Below are positions 7,558-12,563 of a DNA stretch of 12,563 nucleotides, one piece after another (position 1 is the first letter of the stretch; every line of letters begins with the position of its first letter). Below the pieces are notes generated by a model that was not told the origin of the DNA, did not search any database, and saw only the letters and a program-made list of their open reading frames with translations. The DNA comes from Desulforudis sp. Its GTDB lineage: Bacteria; Bacillota; Desulfotomaculia; Desulfotomaculales; Desulforudaceae. The DNA is taken from contig JACUUW010000040.1 in NCBI GenBank assembly GCA_014859075.1, positions 1 to 12,563 on the forward strand, given 5' to 3'. A program made the position numbers and the translations under genes.

Positions 7558-8468
7558 TTCGACACCTCCACTTCAGCCCCGGTGCGCATCGGCTTTTCGC
7601 GGAACAACCCATAAGGCCGGTACAAGAGCAAGAAGATGATGAGCAGGCCGAAAAGCACGAACTGCACGTTATGGGGGTCGAACGGGAGTGCGATGTAGTC
7701 CTTCACGATCCGTGACCCCCGATTAAAGAATTCCACGATTAAGGCCCCGATGAGGGCACCCCAGTGATTGGCGGGCCCTCCGAGAATCAGCATGACCCAC
7801 ACCAGGAAGGTAACCAGCGGCAGGAACATGTAGGGGTCAATGAAACGGATGTATTGGGCGAAGAGTCCCCCGGCCACCCCCGCGATGGCCGAACCCACCA
7901 TCAGTGCCTGGGCTTTGTAAGAGACAAGGCTCTTGCCCAGCACCTGGACGGCCACGTCGTCCTCACGGATGCCCCGCAGCACCCGGCCGTAGGGTGTGTT
8001 CATCAGCAAGTGGAGAAAGAGAAAAACGCCGGCCAGGATCGCCCACACCAGCAACACGTTGGCCCAGGCCATTGTTTTCGGTGACAAGCCCAATCCGGCG
8101 AACGCGGACGGTACGGTTTTGCCCCACACCCCACCGGCCAACCACTGCTCCGCCTTGACGAAAATCCGCAGGATTTCTCCAAACGAAAGGGTGACGATGG
8201 CCAGGTAGTCTTCCCGGAGACGCAAGGCCGGCAGCGAGACCACGGCGCCCAACGCCCCGGCGATCAGTGCGGCCATCACCAGAGACAGATACACCGGCCA
8301 CCCCAACGCCGCCGTAACCGCGTAAGCGTACGCGCCGGCCATGAAAAAGGCCACCTTGCCGAAATTACCTAAACCCGTGTACCCGTACTCCACGTTCAGG
8401 CTCATGCTCAGCAGGGCGAAAATCCCCATGAAAACCAGGGTGTCCAGCAGGTACATTGTGAAATCCAA
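7539..8468 (-). CDS. livM: Branched-chain amino acid type ABC transporter, permease LivM
   Basis: LivM is one of the two integral membrane subunits that form the translocation path. It has 309 residues and about eight hydrophobic segments. LivM landmarks are GYTGLGNFGKVAFFMAGAY near the N-terminus, LREDYLAIVTLSFGEI, the cytoplasmic EAA-like coupling segment TPYGRVLRGIREDDVAVQVL, and GGPANHWGALIGALIVEF near the end. I keep the TTG start at 8468 because AGGTGA lies 6 bases before it; an ATG four codons later (8456) is less well placed. The Shine-Dalgarno site overlaps the TGA of livH, so the two permease genes are almost contiguous. The C-terminus overlaps livG. Confidence 0.93.
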   Translation of the reverse strand: MDFTMYLLDTLVFMGIFALLSMSLNVEYGYTGLGNFGKVAFFMAGAYAYAVTAALGWPVYLSLVMAALIAGALGAVVSLPALRLREDYLAIVTLSFGEILRIFVKAEQWLAGGVWGKTVPSAFAGLGLSPKTMAWANVLLVWAILAGVFLFLHLLMNTPYGRVLRGIREDDVAVQVLGKSLVSYKAQALMVGSAIAGVAGGLFAQYIRFIDPYMFLPLVTFLVWVMLILGGPANHWGALIGALIVEFFNRGSRIVKDYIALPFDPHNVQFVLFGLLIIFLLLYRPYGLFREKPMRTGAEVEVSKWQSSP

Positions 8469-8474
8469 GTTCTA

Positions 8475-9344
8475 TCACCTGGCCAATCCTTTGGGTCGGA
8501 TAACGAGTACCCCGATCAAGATCAGAAACGCGATCGCCATCCTGTACTCGGTAGACAGACCGATGCCGGAGAGCAGCACCACGCCGAAATTCTCGGCCAG
8601 CCCGAGAATGAGGGCGGCGACGATCAACCCGTAGAAGCTGCCGATGCCCCCCAGCATGGTGATGGCGAAGATGGGCAACAGGATATCCCAGCCCAGCATC
8701 GGCGAAAGCCGGGTGTCCGCGGCCCTGAAAACCCCGGCCATCGCCGCCAGCCCGGCGCCGAAAGACCAGGTCAAAAGGATGACTCTTTGCTTGTTAATGC
8801 CCGTGACGGAAGCGAGGTCGGGGTTCGAGGCGATGGCCCTGATGGCCTTGCCGGTCCTGGTGCGGGTGAGGAAGAAGTGCAGGACCACGGCGGCCAGGAC
8901 GGCGGTTGCGATCAAAATGATCCAGAGCAGGGTGATCCGGACGTGACCGATGTTATACACGGGCCACATTAGCTGGTATGATTTCGTTGCCCAGCCCCAG
9001 CCTTCACCGATACTGTGCCGAAGCACGTAACCGAGGGCGATGGAGGCGACCATCAGATGAATCAGGCTCGTCTTGCGTTCTACAAGCGGCCGGAAGACGA
9101 GGGAATACGAAGACGCACCGACAAGTGCCGCAATCAGAAAACCGAGGACCAGGGCCAAGAGAAAGAACCCGCCGGGTTTGGCTAAAAAGAAAAGCCCACA
9201 GTAGGCCCCGATGGTGATAAATTCGGCATAGGCGAAGTTGGGGAACCTGGACAGGCCGTAGGTCAGGGTTAAGCCGGTGCCGGCAAGGAGGTACAAGCTG
9301 GAGGTGACTAACGAATTGACCAGGATTTGGCCGGTATCAATCAT
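8475..9344 (-). CDS. livH: Branched-chain amino acid type ABC transporter, permease LivH
   Basis: LivH is the partner membrane subunit of LivM and the first gene of the operon. From ATG 9344 it has 289 residues with around eight membrane segments. Family features are SLYLLAGTGLTLTYGLSRF, the FPNFAYAEFITIGAY segment (where classical LivH has a LAHGEF-like stretch), the coupling loop TRTGKAIRAIASNPDLASVTGI, and MLGGIGSFYGLIVAALILG. A TTG at 9365 would add seven residues, but AAAGGAA at 9354-9360 lies 9 bases before the ATG and is nearly contiguous with that TTG, so the ATG is the better start. The FPNFAYAEF variation suggests a subfamily other than the enterobacterial leucine system; actual cargo is unknown. 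Confidence 0.93.
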   Translation of the reverse strand: MIDTGQILVNSLVTSSLYLLAGTGLTLTYGLSRFPNFAYAEFITIGAYCGLFFLAKPGGFFLLALVLGFLIAALVGASSYSLVFRPLVERKTSLIHLMVASIALGYVLRHSIGEGWGWATKSYQLMWPVYNIGHVRITLLWIILIATAVLAAVVLHFFLTRTRTGKAIRAIASNPDLASVTGINKQRVILLTWSFGAGLAAMAGVFRAADTRLSPMLGWDILLPIFAITMLGGIGSFYGLIVAALILGLAENFGVVLLSGIGLSTEYRMAIAFLILIGVLVIRPKGLAR

Positions 9345-9557
9345 AGCGCTTTGTTCCTTTGCCAAATTGATAGTGCTCCGACTTCCGCTTGAAGGCCGAT
9401 GGCACGGTTACTTAGGCAACTGGTTAATCTGCTTCAAATAGGAACTCTTTAGGGGCTTCAGACAAAGAGTAAAATTCGACACCGATCTAGGAAAGTCCTA
9501 CACCCATTCAATAAATTTTTAACACAACCGGTCCAGTCAACAACACTTAATCCCCGG
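9345..9557. other. Intergenic region between HAD gene and liv operon
   Basis: This 213-base AT-richer stretch separates two leftward genes and must hold the end of the HAD transcript and the liv control region. ACTCTTT (9444-9450) and AAAGAGT (9464-9470) form a 7-bp inverted repeat with a 13-base loop that could be an operator or a weak terminator. A TTGACT at 9540-9535 on the minus strand could be a -35 box, but the AT-rich stretch behind it (around 9510-9520) has no good -10 at standard spacing. No tRNA or convincing small gene is visible. Confidence 0.4.
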
Positions 9558-10364
9558 TCAAAATGCTTCACCCACCGTTCGATTACCCAGTGACTCGGCT
9601 GGAGGTTGACCCAGCTCCAGGAGTTCCGGGAAACAGTCAATGGTAAAATGTGGGATGAGCAAGGGATCGTCAGGATATTCCGCTCCCAGCCAACCGCCCG
9701 GTTTGAACACGGTGGTGGCGCCGATCAAATTTCCGAAACGGATGTCCCGCTTGGGCGAGTCGCCCACGACGATACAATGCCCGGGGTTTCGGCCGGTAGT
9801 GGCCTTGAAAAGACTTTCCCCACCACTTCGTGCCCGCAGGAAGGACTCCGTGCTCTTGCGTTCCAGAACCAGGTTGTCAAACAAAGGCTTTAACTCGTAA
9901 AAGTCCAGGGTCTGCAAGATTCGGTTGTGCAGGCCTTCGGAGTGCAGCACCAGCGTATTGCCCTGCGCCCGCAGTGCCGCCAGGGTTTCGAAAACCCCGG
10001 GGAACAGCCGAGGATGATTGGCGTCGATGTGGGCGTAGAACCGGGTGGCGGCATGGCGGGCGGTTTCCCGGACGGCGGCCGGCGGATCAGGGGCGCAAAC
10101 CAGCCGCACCGTCTCATCCTCGCGCAGTCCCTGGTCCAGCAGGAGCAAGGCACACGCCAGCCGGGAAAAATCATATTCGAAATTATCCAGGTTGACCGAA
10201 ATTTCCAGGTCCAGGGTGCGCATGGCCTGAAGCGCCGTTTCAGCGTCCAACCGGAAACCGTTTTCCTGCAGAGTCCGGATCATTTTCGTTTGGGCGCCGA
10301 AAAACACCGCGTTGGTATCCCAGAGGGTGTTGTCGGCGTCAATAATGTAAATTCCCTGGAGCAA
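9558..10364 (-). CDS. HAD-superfamily hydrolase
   Basis: This is a haloacid-dehalogenase-type phosphohydrolase of 268 residues. The four HAD motifs are visible: motif I IIDADNTLWDT with nucleophile D9 and general acid D11, motif II LHSEG with S142, the motif III lysine in ERKST at K170, and motif IV GDSPKRDIRFG with D202 and D207. The insert between motifs I and II is alpha-helical in appearance and fits a C1 cap, as in phosphoglycolate phosphatases. The substrate is unknown. The TTG start at 10364 is supported by a G-run 9 bases upstream and by motif I sitting right at the N-terminus. The gene is divergent from ytxC and stands alone, 213 bases before the liv operon. Catalytic activity as a phosphatase is very likely. 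Confidence 0.87.
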   Translation of the reverse strand: MLQGIYIIDADNTLWDTNAVFFGAQTKMIRTLQENGFRLDAETALQAMRTLDLEISVNLDNFEYDFSRLACALLLLDQGLREDETVRLVCAPDPPAAVRETARHAATRFYAHIDANHPRLFPGVFETLAALRAQGNTLVLHSEGLHNRILQTLDFYELKPLFDNLVLERKSTESFLRARSGGESLFKATTGRNPGHCIVVGDSPKRDIRFGNLIGATTVFKPGGWLGAEYPDDPLLIPHFTIDCFPELLELGQPPAESLGNRTVGEAF

Positions 10365-10583
10365 TCAGGCTTGCCCCCCTTTTCATTCTTTGTCTACCCT
10401 ATTCCGTTCGGCGCCCGAAGCTGTTTTCCTCTAGGGAGCTATTCCTGGCAGTTACTGGCGAATCAGCACTGGTCGGCCCGCACCAGGCGCCCAGAACGTG
10501 GTGTTTAAGCACTTCTTCCTTCCGGGCATATTGTATAACGTCGCGGTCTACACTTCATAGTAGAGCTCGGTGAAGGGGGAAGG
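10365..10583. other. Divergent intergenic region between HAD gene and ytxC
   Basis: This 219-base spacer carries the start signals of two divergent genes. It holds the sigma-E-like site listed separately and a broken hairpin at 10457-10491 (GGCG...CTGGT / ACCAG-g-CGCC). There is also a small inverted repeat, TTCGG-cgc-CCGAA, near 10407-10419. No convincing promoter for the HAD gene is seen on the minus strand, and no small gene or RNA gene could be supported. Confidence 0.4.
10526..10554 (+). promoter_or_regulatory. Candidate sigma-E-type sporulation promoter for ytxC
   Basis: GCATATT (10526-10532), a match to the Bacillus sigma-E -35 pattern (G/T)(A/C)ATATT, is followed after 14 bases by TCTACACT (10547-10554), which fits CATACA(n)T except at the first two positions. 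Transcription would begin about 10561, roughly 25 bases before the ytxC start. A TATAAC at 10534-10539 has no acceptable -35, so a sigma-A promoter is less likely. The function is inferred from consensus and gene context. Confidence 0.4.
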
Positions 10584-11420
10584 GTGGTGGATGTCTATGT
10601 TTCCATCCAGGCTCAACGTGCGCAGACGCTGTATGAGTTGCTGAATCAGGAACTCAGGGCTGTGCGCAAAAAGGGGTTGCGGGTGACGTGCCGGAAGCGG
10701 CCCGGCGGTCAGCTTCATTGCCGGCTTGTCGAAAGCAGGTTGTTCGGCTGGCGGGACCGGGCCGGTTTCCGGTGGGCGGTCGCCCGCGCGGTGGCCGTAT
10801 TTATCATCCAGGAGTGGGAACACTTTGCGGGTCGGCGACTGCTCCGGGATGCCGGCTGGCTGGACGAACGGGACTGGGACCTGGTTTGTTCCCACCTGAA
10901 CGAGAATCCGTCCCTGCTGGCCGGTTATCGGGACGAGGCAGCCAAGCGTCTGGCCGGCTACCTGGAGGAGAATACCCGTTTGGATGTTGACGGTTTCGTA
11001 AGCTTCAGGCTGTCGGACTATCTGGACAGCGTGGGGGAAATTGTCGGCCGAATTCTAGACGACGCCCTGTATGAACAGGAGAACCGGGAGTTCATCAGTG
11101 TCCTGAAACAGTACACCCAGCGCCAGAAAAAACCGATGGATACGGTCCACGTGGTGATCCTCTCCGGAAACCGTTTTCGCATCTACGATGACGACATGCA
11201 CGTGGTGACCAAAAGCGTTGAAGAGGAGACGATCGCCAATGAGGACGAGGTTCGTCAGGAGGACCTGCTGATCTCAGCGCTTGTGACCCTTGCCCCACGA
11301 CAGGTGACTATTCACGGCAGCTGCACGTCCGCCACTTACAATACCCTCGCCGAGGTTTTCCCCGGGGCCCTGCAAAGATGTTCCGGCTGTAAGTACTGTC
11401 CAACCCGGAATGAGGCCTGA
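10584..11420 (+). CDS. ytxC: Putative sporulation protein YtxC
   Basis: The 278-residue product matches the YtxC family, a group conserved in endospore-forming Firmicutes and not elsewhere; its biochemical role is not established. Visible features are the basic, amphipathic N-terminal half, the central DGFVSFRLSDYLDSVGEIV segment (about residues 135-155), the EQENREFISVLKQYTQRQ stretch, the VHVVI strand region, and the C-terminal cysteine cluster C266-x2-C269-x2-C272 (CSGCKYC), which could bind metal. No signal peptide or membrane helix is evident, so it is probably cytosolic. GTG 10584 and GTG 10587 are adjacent; the GAAGGGGGA run just upstream serves either. In Bacillus ytxC sits beside thrS, which agrees with the threonine-type T-box found downstream here. 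The family call is from memory of conserved segments. Confidence 0.85.
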   Translation: MVDVYVSIQAQRAQTLYELLNQELRAVRKKGLRVTCRKRPGGQLHCRLVESRLFGWRDRAGFRWAVARAVAVFIIQEWEHFAGRRLLRDAGWLDERDWDLVCSHLNENPSLLAGYRDEAAKRLAGYLEENTRLDVDGFVSFRLSDYLDSVGEIVGRILDDALYEQENREFISVLKQYTQRQKKPMDTVHVVILSGNRFRIYDDDMHVVTKSVEEETIANEDEVRQEDLLISALVTLAPRQVTIHGSCTSATYNTLAEVFPGALQRCSGCKYCPTRNEA

Positions 11421-11433
11421 TCTCCCCACGTCC

Positions 11434-11462
11434 TTGCGAAAAAGGCGGCGATTTGTTATAAA
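11434..11462 (+). promoter_or_regulatory. Sigma-A-type promoter for the DUF445 gene
   Basis: TTGCGA (11434-11439) and TATAAA (11457-11462) are separated by exactly 17 bases, matching 4/6 and 5/6 of the vegetative consensus. It starts 14 bases after the ytxC stop and would begin transcription near 11469, giving a leader of about 30 bases. This uncouples the DUF445 gene from sporulation control of ytxC. Confidence 0.65.
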
Positions 11463-11500
11463 TCAGGTATATTTGTGGCATCTGTGCCGCTTTGGCAGGG

Positions 11501-12136
11501 ATGAATGCTTTGTTCTGGATATATGCCTTAACACTGCCCGTAGTCGGCGCACTTATTGGCTGGGTGACGAACCTGCTGGCGGTGAAGTTGCTTTTTCGCC
11601 CTCACCACCCGGTCAAAATCCCGGGCCTGCCCCTGGTGATCCAGGGGGTTTTACCCAAGAGGCGCGGGGATTTGGCGCGCAGTATCGGTGAAACCATCGA
11701 AGCCGAACTCCTTACTTTTGACGATCTGTTGACCCAGGTCCGCACCGAGGAGATGACCGCCCGGCTCTCGCGGGCGATCAGCGACGCGTTATATGAAACG
11801 GTCATGCTGCGTGCCCCTGGAATCATTCCAGGTTCCATCAAAAAGTTCCTCGCCGACTCCCTGGCCGACATGGTAGAAGACCGCATGCCGGATATCGTTG
11901 ATTGGCTGGCGGACGAAGTGGCGCAGGCGGCCAGGGATGAGATCAAGATCGGCCGGATGGTGGAGGAGAAGATGAACTCTTTCCCGCTGGAGACTCTGGA
12001 GGAGGTCGTCTTTCGGGTCGCCTCCCGGGAAATCAAACATATCACCGTAATGGGCGGGGTTCTGGGTTTTGTGATTGGAATAATTCAAGTGGTTTTCCTT
12101 TATCTTGCCAGATTGGCCGGAACCCCGGTGCTTTAG
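11501..12136 (+). CDS. DUF445 family membrane protein (YheB-like)
   Basis: This 211-residue protein belongs to DUF445, widespread membrane-anchored proteins of unknown function that include Bacillus YheB. The N-terminal membrane helix carries the family hallmark GALIGWVTNLLAVKLLFRP (16-34), followed by the conserved basic PKRRGDLARSIGE segment. The central part is helical and charged. A second hydrophobic helix (GVLGFVIGIIQVVFLYLA) ends the protein, so both ends are probably in the membrane with the middle on one side. It is at the short end for the family, many members being longer. The start is uncertain. ATG 11501 fits the family N-terminus, but its G-rich site (GGCAGGG) touches the codon. 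TTG 11510 would be better spaced, and TTG 11492 lacks a site. It has its own promoter. Confidence 0.87.
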   Translation: MNALFWIYALTLPVVGALIGWVTNLLAVKLLFRPHHPVKIPGLPLVIQGVLPKRRGDLARSIGETIEAELLTFDDLLTQVRTEEMTARLSRAISDALYETVMLRAPGIIPGSIKKFLADSLADMVEDRMPDIVDWLADEVAQAARDEIKIGRMVEEKMNSFPLETLEEVVFRVASREIKHITVMGGVLGFVIGIIQVVFLYLARLAGTPVL

Positions 12137-12146
12137 TGAGGCAAGA

Positions 12147-12176
12147 ATTCTGAATTCAGAATCCAGGATTCAGAAT
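12147..12176. repeat. Palindromic GAATTC/GGATTC element
   Basis: Eleven bases after the DUF445 stop, ATTCTGAATTCAGAAT (12147-12162) is a perfect 16-bp palindrome. It overlaps GAATCC-a-GGATTC (12159-12171), and ATTCAGAAT occurs twice (12154-12162 and 12168-12176). The compound structure resembles dispersed intergenic palindromic elements. It could fold at the 3' end of the DUF445 mRNA but has no T-run, so a terminator role is doubtful. Confidence 0.6.
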
Positions 12177-12190
12177 GGGGGAAAGCAAGC

Positions 12191-12216
12191 CCAGACAAGG
12201 GGACCAGACAAGGGGA
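12191..12216 (+). repeat. Tandem 13-bp repeat, two perfect copies
   Basis: CCAGACAAGGGGA occurs at 12191-12203 and again, without a gap, at 12204-12216. The second copy runs into the left arm of the nested inverted repeat that follows, so the tandem copy looks like a partial duplication of that arm. Confidence 0.8.
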
Positions 12217-12260
12217 CGGTTCCGGTGTCTCGCCAAGACAGAAGAACCGTCCCCTTGTCT
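12206..12260. repeat. Nested inverted repeat (REP-like hairpin)
   Basis: AGACAAGGGGACGGTTC (12206-12222) and GAACCGTCCCCTTGTCT (12244-12260) are perfect 17-bp inverted arms. Inside them, after three unpaired bases on each side, TGTCT (12226-12230) pairs with AGACA (12236-12240) around a 5-base loop. The 55-base unit would be a stable two-tier hairpin in RNA or a cruciform in DNA. It resembles repetitive extragenic palindromes in GC-rich Clostridia, though copy number cannot be judged from one window. No T-tract follows. Confidence 0.75.
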
Positions 12261-12309
12261 TCGCCCTTGTCTTCGTCCGGTGTCTCGCCAAGACAGAAGA
12301 ACCGTCCCC
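12221..12309 (+). repeat. 34-bp perfect direct repeat, two copies 55 bases apart
   Basis: The segment 12221-12254 (from TCCGGTGTCTCGCC to the end of GAACCGTCCCC) recurs exactly at 12276-12309, with 21 bases between copies. The second copy lacks a matching left arm, so only the first copy can form the full nested hairpin. This looks like growth of the cluster by partial duplication. Confidence 0.85.
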
Positions 12310-12408
12310 GTGTCTTCGTCCCCGTGTCTTCAAGAACCGTCCCCGTGTCTTCTGCTCGGTGTTTCTTTTTCTCCCCGTGTCTCGGTGCCCGCGTCTCGGT
12401 GTCTCGGT
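12303..12408 (+). repeat. Degenerate CGTCCCCGTGTCTTC / GTCTCGGT repeat tract
   Basis: The 15-base word CGTCCCCGTGTCTTC occurs at 12303-12317, 12317-12331 (sharing one base) and 12338-12352, followed by a related CTCCCCGTGTCTCGGT. GTCTCGGT then appears at 12379-12386, 12393-12400 and 12401-12408. The plus strand is almost free of A here. Open frames on both strands through this tract are repeat artefacts, not genes. Confidence 0.75.
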
Positions 12409-12409
12409 A

Positions 12410-12439
12410 TTGACAGCCTCCTTGTTCATAAACTATAAT
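12410..12439 (+). promoter_or_regulatory. Consensus sigma-A promoter driving the T-box leader
   Basis: Perfect TTGACA (12410-12415) and perfect TATAAT (12434-12439) are separated by 18 bases. Transcription should start about 12446. This is the strongest promoter in the window and begins immediately where the repeat tract ends. It reads rightward into the T-box leader and the gene beyond the edge. Confidence 0.88.
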
Positions 12440-12445
12440 TCGTCC

Positions 12446-12563
12446 GTATAGTGCCAAACGCGTTGAAGGGGCGAGTAGACCCGCCGACCTGACAAAAAAA
12501 ATGTGCCGGAGGCTGTAAGCACATCCAGGTACCGGCCGGTTCGAAGACCACCCCAAAGTCGCG
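12446..12563 (+). promoter_or_regulatory. T-box leader, stem I, probable threonine specifier (cut by right edge)
   Basis: The transcript from the consensus promoter folds like stem I of a T-box, which senses uncharged tRNA. The base helices are CGCG (12459-12462) with CGCG (12560-12563), and GGGG (12468-12471) with CCCC (12551-12554). Between them lie purine-rich GAA and AAAG strands suited to a kink-turn. Next comes an internal loop with AGTA (12474-12477) opposite GAAGACCA (12543-12550), the arrangement of the specifier loop. The triplet before the conserved purine is ACC (12547-12549), a threonine codon. The upper stem continues GACC/GGTT, GCCG/CGGC and ACCTG/CAGGT, then ATGTGC/GCACAT closes a 12-base loop. 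The antiterminator and the gene lie outside the window. The fold was made by eye. Threonine identity fits thrS as the neighbour of ytxC in Bacillus. Confidence 0.7.

Noticed and set aside
9510..9540. Sigma-A promoter for the liv operon (TTGACT on the minus strand)
   Set aside because: The -35 is good, but no acceptable -10 occurs at 16-18 bases; the nearest, TTTATT, is 19 bases away and matches only 4/6.
9458..9640. 60-codon minus-strand frame between the HAD gene and liv operon
   Set aside because: It overlaps the HAD C-terminus in another frame, has no clear ribosome binding site and no recognisable similarity; I considered a transposase remnant but could not support it.
12191..12408. CRISPR array
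   Set aside because: Repeat units differ in length, overlap or abut, are inverted as well as direct, and lack regular unique spacers; no cas gene is nearby.
12133..12556. Open frames on both strands through the repeat cluster (98-128 codons)
   Set aside because: They consist of translated short repeats (for example repeated RGRF and RTVPVS words) and coincide with the promoter and T-box.

Overview
The window looks like chromosomal DNA from a GC-rich, endospore-forming member of the Clostridia, perhaps a Desulfotomaculum/Pelotomaculum-like lineage. The lineage is inferred. The best evidence is ytxC, a family known only from endospore formers, together with strong G-rich Shine-Dalgarno sites, frequent TTG/GTG/CTG starts, and a T-box-type leader at the right edge.

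Layout. (1) Positions 1-2414, plus strand: the end of hyuA (cut by the left edge) and all of hyuB, the two subunits of an ATP-dependent hydantoinase/oxoprolinase-type enzyme. The two genes share one reading frame and are separated by a single TAG codon. (2) 2461-4665, plus: recD2, a RecD-like helicase, just downstream of hyuB behind a run of ten G. (3) 4719-9344, minus: a complete branched-chain amino acid type ABC transporter operon transcribed leftward in the order livH-livM-livG-livF-livJ. Its two permease and two ATPase genes are tightly packed, the binding-protein gene comes last after a 121-base gap, and a strong intrinsic terminator follows and faces recD2. (4) 9558-10364, minus: a HAD-superfamily hydrolase. 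(5) 10365-12136, plus: ytxC, with a candidate sporulation sigma-E-type promoter, then a DUF445 membrane protein with its own good sigma-A-type promoter. (6) 12137-12410: no gene, but a dense cluster of palindromes, nested inverted repeats and direct repeats. (7) 12410-12563: a perfect TTGACA-N18-TATAAT promoter followed by RNA that folds as T-box stem I. The triplet in the specifier position is ACC (threonine). Because ytxC and thrS are neighbours in Bacillus, the gene beyond the right edge is predicted to be thrS.

The genes form separate modules rather than one pathway: ring-opening amidohydrolase (hyuAB), DNA maintenance (recD2), amino acid or amide uptake (liv), phosphate-ester metabolism (HAD), and a sporulation/translation neighbourhood (ytxC, DUF445, predicted thrS). 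I found no defence system, CRISPR array, transposase or tRNA. The most informative non-coding signals are the threonine-type T-box, the nested repeat cluster beside it, the in-frame hyuA-TAG-hyuB junction and the sigma-E-like site before ytxC.
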